A stretch of 39,001 nucleotides of DNA, taken from positions 1 through 39,001 of the IMG/VR virus record IMGVR_UViG_3300000225_000120; one strand, written 5' to 3'. The first letter of the stretch is position 1. Each line of letters begins with the position of its first letter. The notes under the pieces are model-generated. The model was not told the origin of the DNA. It saw only the letters and a list, made by a program, of their open reading frames with translations, and ran no database searches. Shown piece by piece: positions 1 through 7,878 of this stretch. Made by a program: the position numbers and the translations under genes. The stretch comes from a virus.

Positions 1-1126
1 CTAAGGGTTTTTGCTTCCAGGTGTAAGGTTGGCAATACTCCAACAGTTCATCTATAAAACTATTTAGTATTCCCCTGGGTAGTGACATAGGAGACATGAT
101 TATGTCAGGGGTAAATGCAAATGTCACCTTGGCCAACAGTGGAGTATCCAATTCTTTACTCAAGTCAAACATATTTTTTACTTCGTAAAGGCCTGGAAGG
201 GTTAAAGTAAAGTCCAAACGCATTTGTCCTGGATGTTTTTCGTATGTCATACCCAACTTGTAGTATTCCAACCACTTGTCATACTCAAGACCATCCCGAA
301 TGTACTCACCAATGACACCTGTGCCATCAATTGACGCACAAATTTGCCAATCACGAATGTTTTCTAGTATGTCATTAAACAAATGACATCCCTTGTACTC
401 TATTCTTGATAGGTTTGTGTTATACCTTGCATAAACATTGGGGCCATCACCCTGTTCGATGATCTTCTTCATGTAATACCAGTGTTGTTCGAACATTAGT
501 GGCTCTCCACCTACCCAATATATCTCTTCCACCCGGTGATCACTCACTGCATCGGCAAATTCTTTCTCTACTACACTACTTTGGAACTCACTTATCTCTT
601 TTCTTACATCAGGTCGCATCCAATTGTTGGACATGTCACTGTAATTAACCATGTCATTAACTTTTTCTTCCGATTCCCACGCACTACTTAACATGTCACC
701 ACACATCCGGCACTTAAAGTTACACAAATTACTAAATCGGTAGTCCCAAGAGACTGGTTCCATGGTAGTATACCCAGTATCATCTGTTTTTTCCCATATG
801 TCATCATACTTTTCTTTGAATAGGTGCCAAAAGTAGTCCCGGTACACATCGGTATTGAGTAGTTTCTCATTGCACACCTGGCATTCGGGTATGATCTCCC
901 CGTTCATATGGGCCAACCGTACTCTTTTCATGTGGTCACTGTTCCAATGTTGGGCCAATGTCACTGGTTTATACGTTCCTGTACCCGAATCGGTGTCGAT
1001 ATACTGTGTAAAAGCACTGGCCGGCTCTCTACTAGCACAACATAAGCGTCTTTCTGATTGTGGTGAAATGTAGGTATGCATCCAAGGGGCAAGACAGAGC
1101 GATTGTGGTTTTACTTTTGGTTTCAT
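1..1126 (-). CDS. Twitch-type radical SAM protein, type I (C-terminus beyond window edge)
   Basis: An open frame starts at ATG 1126 and runs without a stop to base 1, so about 375 residues are visible and the C-terminus is missing. The radical SAM [4Fe-4S] motif CNFKCRMC is at C135/C139/C142. A GGEP motif near residue 203 (IYWVGGEPLMF) is the usual SAM amino-group contact. On the N-terminal side lie C11 (CLAPW), the pair C29-C30 and ECQVC at C82/C85, the ligand pattern of an N-terminal twitch/SPASM-like auxiliary cluster domain. Later blocks (RYNTN, ASIDGTG, GEYIRDGL) match the genes at 4419-5663 and 6565-7878, so this is a third type I paralogue; those are 414 and 437 aa, implying some 40-60 residues are lost. 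Upstream is a 113-nt gap and only a weak ribosome site. The family usually modifies peptides or proteins; the substrate here is unknown. Confidence 0.95.
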   Translation of the reverse strand, partial: MKPKVKPQSLCLAPWMHTYISPQSERRLCCASREPASAFTQYIDTDSGTGTYKPVTLAQHWNSDHMKRVRLAHMNGEIIPECQVCNEKLLNTDVYRDYFWHLFKEKYDDIWEKTDDTGYTTMEPVSWDYRFSNLCNFKCRMCGDMLSSAWESEEKVNDMVNYSDMSNNWMRPDVRKEISEFQSSVVEKEFADAVSDHRVEEIYWVGGEPLMFEQHWYYMKKIIEQGDGPNVYARYNTNLSRIEYKGCHLFNDILENIRDWQICASIDGTGVIGEYIRDGLEYDKWLEYYKLGMTYEKHPGQMRLDFTLTLPGLYEVKNMFDLSKELDTPLLAKVTFAFTPDIIMSPMSLPRGILNSFIDELLEYCQPYTWKQKPL

Positions 1127-1239
1127 TGTTTTAAATTATCTTTCTGCCCTTGGTGCCTGAACCCCACTTTTTAATGGTTTTTACAACCAGAAGACCACTG
1201 ATTCATGTCATTCCCAAAGTTTTCCCGGAGCAGATCTAC
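1127..1239. other. Intergenic gap between two radical SAM genes
   Basis: This 113-nt spacer separates the stop of the gene at 1240-2493 from the start of the next radical SAM gene. No consensus sigma70 or late (TATAAATA) promoter is visible on the minus strand. It holds short weak hairpins only (for example GGTT-GTAAA-AACC). Nothing else can be supported. Confidence 0.5.
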
Positions 1240-2493
1240 TTACAATTGACTAAGAAGCTCGTTCTCAAGCCTAATATAGCTGTAATAAGGGTGCGCCATG
1301 ACTTTGTGAGCAATCTCTTGCCACTCGGAGTAATGCTCAGAGCCTTTGACATGAACTCGTTGTTTAAGAAACTCTGGCGGCGATGGATGTGATCCGTACG
1401 TGCCCCAGTTTTGAATGGCTTGAACAGTTCCTGTCGAATTGTACTTCTGACACAGGTCTACAAAATTTGGTAAATCGTTCATGTTTTCATAATGAAGCAC
1501 AAAGTTAAAAGAATAAACAGACAATGTTCCTGGACGTGCTGATAAGTTGAACAGCACGTCTAACGAGTCCATAAGCGCCTTCCATTTCCCTGGACGTCGA
1601 ACTCTTTCATACACTTCCTTAGAGCCCGCGTCAATACTAATAGAAAACTTCTCCAATTGATTCATGATTTGAGAGTCTTTAATCCTAGACGACACGAGAG
1701 TACCATTTGTTTTTAAAATAAACCTGTGCAGAGGGTTTGGTTTGTAATTATAAATCATGTCGGAGTAGACTTTTGAAGAGAATATCTCCCCGTCGCCCCC
1801 AATCATAATCACAGCAGGATGATCAAACGAATCTAACAACTTACAAATGTGCTCAATCATACGCTTTTTATATTCAAACATCGGACCTTTATTGTTGTGG
1901 TGAATCATAGCAGGTCTACAAGTAGCACACTGTAAGTTACAACTGTCGTCAATAGCGATATTAATTTGGTAGCAATTTATATAATCAACATTCTCCGGAG
2001 TAATAAACCCAAAATATCCTCCAGGACCAGCAGCTTTAATATTCCGCACTGGAGAGTCATCAGGAAAACGTTTGTCAAACGTAAATTCATAAGTTGAGGT
2101 ATCTTCTATCCCACACGTGAGCGTGTTACAAAACTTAAATGAACCTCCAGGACGAGTAGACTCCTGTATTTTTTTAGCGACTGGATCAGCCCAAATCTCT
2201 TCAAATGATTTAAAGTTTAATATGTTTTCTACCGGGTAAGGAACCCAAGCAGGACACGAACATACAAAACATCGACCACTGTAATCAATTGTAACCGTAC
2301 GACTCGGCTCACGACACCCTACTTCAATTGGAGGAATTAAATGACGGGAAGTACGGTTTCGACGAGCGTGTTTGTGAACTTGTGCTCTGCCACTCCCACG
2401 GTAATCTTTATAATTTTTGTACTTACCAGCATGCCGTTTAATAAAGTCGTCGACAAGTGACCCCTCCTCTGCCGAGGAATCAAATTCCTTCAT
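1240..2493 (-). CDS. Divergent twitch-type radical SAM protein (GGDGE variant)
   Basis: The 417-aa protein has the radical SAM motif CNLQCATC at C185/C189/C192. Instead of GGEP it has IGGDGE at 231-236. Its N-terminal cysteines differ from the other copies: C60, C75, C78, C80, then C122 and C127, which could still bind an auxiliary Fe-S cluster. Residues 18-50 are very basic (KHARRNRTSRH). An SFEEIWADP segment near residue 96 matches the EEIW segment that sits between the cysteine pairs of twitch/SPASM domains. The C-terminus ends in IRLENELLSQL, apparently a shortened form of the R-x-E-N-L-L tail of its relatives. The start ATG overlaps the end of the 595-aa radical SAM gene by 14 nt and has GGGG just upstream, suggesting translational coupling. 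This is the most diverged of the seven; its substrate is unknown. Confidence 0.93.
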   Translation of the reverse strand: MKEFDSSAEEGSLVDDFIKRHAGKYKNYKDYRGSGRAQVHKHARRNRTSRHLIPPIEVGCREPSRTVTIDYSGRCFVCSCPAWVPYPVENILNFKSFEEIWADPVAKKIQESTRPGGSFKFCNTLTCGIEDTSTYEFTFDKRFPDDSPVRNIKAAGPGGYFGFITPENVDYINCYQINIAIDDSCNLQCATCRPAMIHHNNKGPMFEYKKRMIEHICKLLDSFDHPAVIMIGGDGEIFSSKVYSDMIYNYKPNPLHRFILKTNGTLVSSRIKDSQIMNQLEKFSISIDAGSKEVYERVRRPGKWKALMDSLDVLFNLSARPGTLSVYSFNFVLHYENMNDLPNFVDLCQKYNSTGTVQAIQNWGTYGSHPSPPEFLKQRVHVKGSEHYSEWQEIAHKVMAHPYYSYIRLENELLSQL

Positions 2494-4267
2494 TTGAACC
2501 CCGTAACTTTAATGCACTGTCCCAACCATGTTCTTTAAAGAATTTAATCCTGTCATGATCGTGATCAGCGTCTGAAGGTAATGATGCTTTAACTGACCCT
2601 GGGTCACCACGCGTCGGCCATGCGATTCGCATAGTGTCTTCATTATAGCCAATGGCTTCTGCTAATTCTGGATCAACGTCATGAAGTTTTTGTTTCCTAA
2701 TGTAATCTATTTTGTATATTAAATCATGCAATTGAGACCTTGCTTTTTCGACACTGTCAGTAACTACAACTGAATCGTTATTCATATAGTCGACTATACT
2801 CATGATGTCCGAAACATAGTCTTTACCGTCCTTTAACGTTTTAACTCGCTTGAAGTTACCCATATGACCACCTCGACTCTCAATACCACTACTGTCAACA
2901 ATAGGTTCACGTCCAAAATTCATCTCAGTAAGTAAATCATCATGATCCCAGTTATAATTCGTTAGTAAATCTGTTACAATCTTCTTATAGTCGTCCGGCA
3001 ATATGGTTATATTAAAATGATTTGGCATATGCATTAGGTTCAAGTACCATAGATCAACGTTAATCGAGCGTATCCATTCGAAGATATCGGGTATACTCTT
3101 TATGTTCAATAGGCTTATTGTACTGCATATCTCTGTAGTCATGTTAAGAAACTTATTGTCGCATAGGTAATTTATATTATAGTTAACTTCTTCCCACTTA
3201 GCACCGTACCGTTGATACTCGAATTTGTCTCCAATATCGTCTATACTGAAGGACATTTTAACCCACTTAAAGTGTGGCCAAATTTCTTCTAATGCGTGTT
3301 TAGGCAGCTGTGTACCATTGGTATTATAGTGTAGGTCAATATTTTTAGCATAGCCTTTGTCTATAGCTACCTGCAGGAAGTCAAAATGTTCTTGTATAAG
3401 CCATGATTCACCCCCGGTAAACTCTAAATGTACTATATTCGGCAGTAATTCATCTGCTAAGTTGCGCCAAAAAGCATCATTCTCACGTGGCCAATTACCC
3501 AATTTTAATCTCTTATACGACATAGTTCGTTTTAAATGTTCTTTTGGCACGTTCTCAAACTCGTATGCTATATCCATCTCATCCTGAGACCATTTAGAAC
3601 TACTAGCACTACCGCATATTCGGCACTTCAAATTGCATATAGAGCCTAATTTTAAATCAAGATACTTCATTGAAGAATCAGTTACCTCGTCAATGAATAT
3701 AGTATTACTAACGTCGGAATGTTGACAAAAAGTTTCTGCCCAATGTATACGTTTACTCTTTATACCGGCATCTTCTTCATCCCAACATTTTTTACATGAA
3801 CGTGGCTTTTTACCTGCCTTAAAGTCCGATCTCAACTGTTTCATATAGTTGGATTGGAATACTTCAGACAATGTTGAATTATTTAAATGCCATACAGTTG
3901 GAATTGTTGCATGCATACCATGGTGCCAATAATAATTATTAGGGTGAACTTGAAGTTTCTCTATAGTCAAATCTTCTTGTGTTAATGGCCAGTGTTTTGG
4001 GTCGGCAAGCTCGGCTGGTAATTCATTTGCTGATATTACATTGTCTGGCATTGCCGCAATCTCTTGATCTTCAGGGGATAATTCACTTAGATCCTTAAAG
4101 ATTGGATTCTCTGCCATACAGCATTGCTTACATTCTCCTGTTGCACTCGCTTCTAAATGCATGAATGGTAGATAGCATAGTGTAGGTACTGCTTTAAACG
4201 CTGGACTCTTTCTCGTGATAAACTCTATAGAGTCTTTTAAATTATTTTTTGCTGATGATTCGGTCAT
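2480..4267 (-). CDS. Large twitch-type radical SAM protein (595 aa)
   Basis: The radical SAM motif CNLKCRIC is at C211/C215/C218, and GGES (LEFTGGESW, 285-288) replaces GGEP. The N-terminal auxiliary-cluster region is expanded: C31 (CYLPF), C46, C49, C50, then about 107 residues before CKKC at C158/C161, with C181 after it. The block between is only about 40 residues in the type I copies, so there is an insertion of roughly 65 residues. YNTNG and SFSIDDIG correspond to the YNTN and ASLDG blocks of the relatives. Near the C-terminus, D-x-x-R-x4-L-x-x-V-x-PEL matches the tail motif of 6565-7878 and is followed by about 65 extra residues. It is the first gene after the exact consensus promoter at 4399-4427 and is preceded by GGGGA about 12 nt before the ATG. 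The substrate is unknown. Confidence 0.95.
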   Translation of the reverse strand: MTESSAKNNLKDSIEFITRKSPAFKAVPTLCYLPFMHLEASATGECKQCCMAENPIFKDLSELSPEDQEIAAMPDNVISANELPAELADPKHWPLTQEDLTIEKLQVHPNNYYWHHGMHATIPTVWHLNNSTLSEVFQSNYMKQLRSDFKAGKKPRSCKKCWDEEDAGIKSKRIHWAETFCQHSDVSNTIFIDEVTDSSMKYLDLKLGSICNLKCRICGSASSSKWSQDEMDIAYEFENVPKEHLKRTMSYKRLKLGNWPRENDAFWRNLADELLPNIVHLEFTGGESWLIQEHFDFLQVAIDKGYAKNIDLHYNTNGTQLPKHALEEIWPHFKWVKMSFSIDDIGDKFEYQRYGAKWEEVNYNINYLCDNKFLNMTTEICSTISLLNIKSIPDIFEWIRSINVDLWYLNLMHMPNHFNITILPDDYKKIVTDLLTNYNWDHDDLLTEMNFGREPIVDSSGIESRGGHMGNFKRVKTLKDGKDYVSDIMSIVDYMNNDSVVVTDSVEKARSQLHDLIYKIDYIRKQKLHDVDPELAEAIGYNEDTMRIAWPTRGDPGSVKASLPSDADHDHDRIKFFKEHGWDSALKLRGSNEGI

Positions 4268-4398
4268 ATTAAAGATTTCCCCAGTAAGATCTACTATAGT
4301 AAACCACTGTGTTTATTACTCTGTCGTATACGGTTCGGCATAGTCAACCATTCACTGGAAGCCATCCTATAGAGCGGGCTCTGTCGCAACGTTCTTAT
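4268..4398 (-). promoter_or_regulatory. Predicted 5' leader downstream of the 4399-4427 promoter
   Basis: The predicted transcript from the promoter at 4399-4427 would have a leader of about 125 nt before the ATG at 4267, long for this compact genome. On the minus strand it holds a direct repeat CGACAGAG (4319-4326 and 4379-4386), a hairpin AGAG-CCCG-CUCU, and 8- and 10-nt palindromes CGTATACG and TACTATAGTA. No known riboswitch or tRNA could be recognised. Its function is not established. Confidence 0.4.
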
Positions 4399-4427
4399 AT
4401 TATAACATTGTATAGTCATTATGTCAA
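4399..4427 (-). promoter_or_regulatory. Exact consensus sigma70 promoter (TTGACA-17-TATAAT)
   Basis: On the minus strand TTGACA occupies 4427-4422 and TATAAT 4404-4399, with a 17-nt spacer. All twelve hexamer bases match the bacterial housekeeping consensus at ideal spacing. The -35 box forms the last two codons (Leu-Thr) of the gene at 4419-5663. The first 12 nt, TTGACATAATGA, are identical to the promoter at 15186-15214. It should drive the genes at 2480-4267, 1240-2493 and beyond the left edge. Confidence 0.85.
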
Positions 4428-5663
4428 CCCTTTAAACTCTGGAAAGGTATTACTGAATGATTCGTTACGGATGGAATCCATCTTGGCCGTTAATTTGATA
4501 AAGTCTTCTAACAATGTAGGTATACTCGGTTGTTGAATAAAGTTTATAGCACTCTTATAACCATTGGTTGCTCTTTGCATTGAGTCGATAGGACTGATAT
4601 AGTCGATATGTTTATAATACTTAGCTATAATCGCTTCCTTGTCTATATCTTTAAGATTGTCTATACGGTAGTAGGGTGGATTCATCAGTATGTTAATGTT
4701 GAAATCTTGTGCTTTAATTAAACCCTTATCGATCCACTCACGGTGAAAGTCTGGCATATGATACGAATTCAGTATACTCAACGTGCAACTAATGTAGAAG
4801 TCAACGTCTGGGCATACCCGTAACATCTTCTCACGATTGGACTCTATATCTCCCCATACTGTTTCCTTCCTTATATACTCTCCTCGTATACCCGAACCGT
4901 CTAATGAAGCACCTATACTAACGGAGTCAAACTCTTTCCACATATCCAGTATACTCAATTGCTTATATTTGAGTTGCGAAAAATTGGTATTGTATATTAA
5001 CTTAACGTCTGTTCGACCTTGCTTAATCAACTCCGCAATAATCTCCCAATGTGCGGCCATCATTAGGGGTTCTCCACCAGCGAAATATATCTGTTCTACG
5101 TATGGTATATGCCTTAAACATTCTTCTATATCCAGGTTACACTCAATTACTTTAGTATGATCAGGCTTACTACCGTGTAATGCCTCATAGTCTTGATACC
5201 AATTAGAGCTAAAGAGTGGACCACACGATCGGCAACGGAAGTTACATAGGTTACTAAACCGAACATCCCAGTATACTATCTCGAACGGTGGCTCTATAGA
5301 ACGCGCCTTACTAACGTGATGACCGAAATGTTTATTAGCTGATACCCGGCCGCTCATAAAGCCATTCTTATCTTGTTCATAACACTTAGTACACTCTGGT
5401 AATGCTATACCGTTTATCATTTTACGTCTTACGTTTACCATATGGTCACTATGCCAAATCTCCTCTAGGGTATTGTCGTTAAGATTACCTATAGGCATAT
5501 CCATATCAGACATACAGCATAGGTGAACGGTAGAGTCTGGGTATGCGTGAGTATGAATCCACGGTAAGATACAGAACGTAGGGTTCTCCGTTAATACTAA
5601 TTGTTCGTATCGTGGAAGGTCTTCTAGGTTAACCTTTACTGGTCGTTTATCGTTATAGTCCAT
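4419..5663 (-). CDS. Twitch-type radical SAM protein, type I
   Basis: The 414-aa protein has CNFRCRSC at C140/C144/C147 and IYFAGGEPLMM with GGEP at 196-199. The N-terminal auxiliary-cluster region has C31 (FCILPW), C49-C50, a GNLNDNTLEEIW block and ECTKC at C91/C94. Further conserved blocks are LIYNTNFS, ASLDGSG and GEYIRKETVW. It is plainly paralogous to 6565-7878 along its whole length, including QRATNGYKSAINF and the tail R-N-E-S-x5-FPEF. The start ATG follows an AAAGGA ribosome site that overlaps the end of the upstream small ORF. Its final codons contain the -35 box of the next promoter. By family it would reductively cleave SAM and act on a peptide or protein; the actual target is unknown. 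A role in phage surface or host modification would be speculation. Confidence 0.96.
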   Translation of the reverse strand: MDYNDKRPVKVNLEDLPRYEQLVLTENPTFCILPWIHTHAYPDSTVHLCCMSDMDMPIGNLNDNTLEEIWHSDHMVNVRRKMINGIALPECTKCYEQDKNGFMSGRVSANKHFGHHVSKARSIEPPFEIVYWDVRFSNLCNFRCRSCGPLFSSNWYQDYEALHGSKPDHTKVIECNLDIEECLRHIPYVEQIYFAGGEPLMMAAHWEIIAELIKQGRTDVKLIYNTNFSQLKYKQLSILDMWKEFDSVSIGASLDGSGIRGEYIRKETVWGDIESNREKMLRVCPDVDFYISCTLSILNSYHMPDFHREWIDKGLIKAQDFNINILMNPPYYRIDNLKDIDKEAIIAKYYKHIDYISPIDSMQRATNGYKSAINFIQQPSIPTLLEDFIKLTAKMDSIRNESFSNTFPEFKGLT

Positions 5664-5669
5664 AATTGA

Positions 5670-5906
5670 TTATATTCCTTTCGTTGAATAAAAGTTTATA
5701 CGTTTAAACAAAATAAAAAAGTTTTCAAAAACGTTGGGGCAATGTGACACAGAATAATATTTGGGCATGTTATGGCCTATGCATTTTTTTAGTCGCTCGA
5801 AATATTCTGCCCTATAGGAAAAATTTTTCTCTCGTTCGTGTAACGTAGAATCATCCGTCTCTGCGATCAATTGATATTTGCCAAATTCCTTCCCAACCTC
5901 TGCCAT
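5670..5906 (-). CDS. Small unknown protein between radical SAM genes (78 aa)
   Basis: This frame starts at ATG 5906, overlaps the end of the upstream small ORF by 56 nt and stops 6 nt before the radical SAM gene at 4419-5663. The product is charged in its first half and aromatic-rich in its second, with two cysteines (KKCIGH and SHCPN). There is no good ribosome site before the ATG, and a stop codon lies two codons upstream of it. It could be a separate protein translated by coupling, or the C-terminal half of the 5851-6117 frame joined by a frameshift or sequence error. Its position next to peptide-modifying enzymes makes it a possible substrate, but no precursor-peptide family is recognised. 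Confidence 0.5.
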   Translation of the reverse strand: MAEVGKEFGKYQLIAETDDSTLHEREKNFSYRAEYFERLKKCIGHNMPKYYSVSHCPNVFENFFILFKRINFYSTKGI

Positions 5907-6117
5907 AACTTACTTCATGCCCGGCCGGGTTCCAATCTACAGGATAAAACAGTACCTGTGGAAATGATGGTGCTACTATAAAGGATCCTTCTAACCATTT
6001 ACCATTTATTCTAACTAAAAATTTCTCACCCGGGTAATCTACATTCAACGTCATACGCTTTTGACCACTGTTGGATTTCAATAATACATCCAAGTTGATT
6101 GGGTACAGTGATATCAT
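5851..6117 (-). CDS. Small unknown protein (88 aa)
   Basis: The product starts MISLYPINLD and looks like a small beta-rich domain with many aromatic residues (EKFLVRING, VLFYPVDWNP, GWEGIWQISI). It has no cysteine, signal peptide or membrane segment. It follows a 42-nt gap after the small exported-protein gene, and no ribosome site is seen before the ATG. The last 56 nt are shared with the next small ORF in another frame. I do not recognise the family. Confidence 0.55.
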   Translation of the reverse strand: MISLYPINLDVLLKSNSGQKRMTLNVDYPGEKFLVRINGKWLEGSFIVAPSFPQVLFYPVDWNPAGHEVSYGRGWEGIWQISIDRRDG

Positions 6118-6159
6118 GTTTAATTAAAGAATAGCAACATAATAAGTGGCTGAGAATTC

Positions 6160-6486
6160 TCAAAGAAGGGCACCATAAAACAAGGTACGTATAGAATATT
6201 GTCTATGATCATACGAGTATTTAGTGTGCTTACTGTTATGTTCATTCATAAATTCACGATACTCGTCAATCTTATTTTCATGCACACATGCAAGTCTAAC
6301 CATTGCAACTTTATTTTCAAATATAGTATTGAAACTTTCCAATACTTGTTGTTGAAATGCTGTATCCACTATTTGTGTTTCACATAAATCATTAGTTTCA
6401 AACGTAGTTACTTCATTAATAGTATACCAGTATTGAGGAAGTCCACTATTAAGGAGTACTACTATCATAGCAATAATATAAGTCAT
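6160..6486 (-). CDS. Small probable exported or membrane-anchored protein (108 aa)
   Basis: The N-terminus MTYIIAMIVVLLNSG is a short uninterrupted hydrophobic stretch, suggesting a signal or anchor sequence. The rest is polar with two cysteines, C35 (DLCETQ) and C68 (RLACVHE), spaced as if to form one disulphide outside the cytoplasm. The layout resembles the 116-aa protein at 12089-12439, which also has a hydrophobic start, an aromatic segment WYxI and two central cysteines. It lies between a radical SAM gene and the small ORFs, with GGATCGGA as a possible ribosome site. The function is unknown. Confidence 0.7.
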   Translation of the reverse strand: MTYIIAMIVVLLNSGLPQYWYTINEVTTFETNDLCETQIVDTAFQQQVLESFNTIFENKVAMVRLACVHENKIDEYREFMNEHNSKHTKYSYDHRQYSIRTLFYGALL

Positions 6487-6564
6487 GTTGTTCCGATCCT
6501 ATATCTGTAGTGTATAAAATTTTCGCCAGACCAGGTATTCGGCTGGGTGTGACTCGGCGCCGCC

Positions 6565-7878
6565 CTACTCATTGTATAATTGCCCTAGTTCTGGGAATAC
6601 TTCTAATAAGTTTTCGTTGCGATGCGTGTCGTATTTGTTTATTTCTTCTTTAAACTTCGGTAGTAAGTCTGTTCTGTCTTCGCTCATCATAAAGTTTATT
6701 GCGGCGTCAAAGCCGTTTGATGCTCGTTGAATATCATCTGTATCCTTAATATTATTTAAATGTTCTGTGTATAGTACTTTTATTTCTTCCTTCATCGTTG
6801 TTGGTAGTATAGTAGTTCTGTAGTAGTCGGGTCCTTGTAATATGTTTACGTGGAAGTCGAACACTTGTATTAATCCTTTATTGACCCAATCATTGTGAAA
6901 GTCTGGTAAGTGATAAGCGTTTAATACTTGTAGCGTGGCACTTGGGAAGAAGTCTACATCAGGACATACTTGTAGCATTTCGGTTCTGTTGCGTTCTATT
7001 GTGTCCCAGTGTGTTCCTTTCCTGATGTATTCTGCTCGCTTTCCCATTCCGTCTAGAGATGCGCCTATGGAAACGTCTTCGAACTCTTTCCATACATCAA
7101 ATACTAAGCGACCTTTATACTTAACTTCACTAAAATTAGTGTTGTATATTAACTGTGTATCGAACTTCTTTCGTTTAACTAGTTCATCTATTAGTTTCCA
7201 ATGCTCTTCCATCATAAGAGGTTCGCCGCCAGCAAAGTATATCTTGTCCAAGTTATCTATGTATGGTTCTATCATTTCCCAGTTGGTGTGTTTGTTGCCT
7301 GTAGTGTATTCTATTTTAAACGAAGTACCGCCATACATCTCATTAAGCTCTTTACCCCATACAGAACTAAATTGTGGTCCACACATGCGGCATTTAAAGT
7401 TACATTGATTGGTAAAACGTGTGTCCCAGTATATAATATTAGGCAACGAAGCACCATCATGTAGTGTGCCGTTTATTGTTTCTATAGCGTATGCGAAGTT
7501 TCTATTGCTTTCGTTACGTAATGAGTAGAAGCCATTACGTTCTTTCTCATAACAGTTAACACATTCTTTACACGGGATACCATTGAGCATGTTGTGTCGC
7601 ATGGTACGATATGGCGCATCATTCCATATATCTTCTACTGTGTCGTTACGTAAGTTGCCTACTGGTTCTTCGGAGACAGATATACAACATGGATAAGCTT
7701 CTCCAGTAGACGAACCATGTATGTGTATCCACGGCAGTATACAAAAGTGTTTGCTTTCCGTTAATAAATTATATTGTTTGGGTGTAAAAAATTCTACAGG
7801 TAATTGTTGTTTGTTCTTATCTAACAGTACTGTTTTGGAATCGTAAGGGTTGTCCTTACTTAAAAATCCCTTATCCAT
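6565..7878 (-). CDS. Twitch-type radical SAM protein, type I
   Basis: The 437-aa protein has CNFKCRMC at C159/C163/C166 and IYFAGGEPLMM with GGEP at 217-220. The N-terminal auxiliary-cluster ligands are C46 (FCILPW), C64-C65, a GNLRNDTVEDIW block and CKECVNC at C103/C106/C109. LIYNTNFS, GASLDGMG, AEYIRKGTHW and the tail D-x-x-R-N-E-N-L-L-x-x-FPEL match the copy at 4419-5663, so the two are recent paralogues by eye. Compared with that copy it has about 15 extra residues at the N-terminus and one extra cysteine (C103). Its start overlaps the end of the type II gene at 7871-9241 by 8 nt, indicating coupled translation. It is followed by a 78-nt spacer with a short GC-rich stretch. The substrate is unknown. 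Confidence 0.96.
   Translation of the reverse strand: MDKGFLSKDNPYDSKTVLLDKNKQQLPVEFFTPKQYNLLTESKHFCILPWIHIHGSSTGEAYPCCISVSEEPVGNLRNDTVEDIWNDAPYRTMRHNMLNGIPCKECVNCYEKERNGFYSLRNESNRNFAYAIETINGTLHDGASLPNIIYWDTRFTNQCNFKCRMCGPQFSSVWGKELNEMYGGTSFKIEYTTGNKHTNWEMIEPYIDNLDKIYFAGGEPLMMEEHWKLIDELVKRKKFDTQLIYNTNFSEVKYKGRLVFDVWKEFEDVSIGASLDGMGKRAEYIRKGTHWDTIERNRTEMLQVCPDVDFFPSATLQVLNAYHLPDFHNDWVNKGLIQVFDFHVNILQGPDYYRTTILPTTMKEEIKVLYTEHLNNIKDTDDIQRASNGFDAAINFMMSEDRTDLLPKFKEEINKYDTHRNENLLEVFPELGQLYNE

Noticed and set aside
688-870. 60-aa minus-strand ORF ending in CVVTC
   Set aside because: It is the wrong frame of the radical SAM gene that runs from 1126 to the left edge; the true frame there reads CNFKCRMCG.
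4268-4398. Possible tRNA in the leader before the 595-aa radical SAM gene
   Set aside because: No cloverleaf with acceptor stem and GTTC-type T-loop could be drawn.
6487-6564. GC-rich stretch with CGGCGCCG after the radical SAM gene at 6565-7878, considered as a terminator
   Set aside because: The best stem is only about five pairs and is followed by AAAAUUUU rather than a clean U-run; I could not support a terminator.
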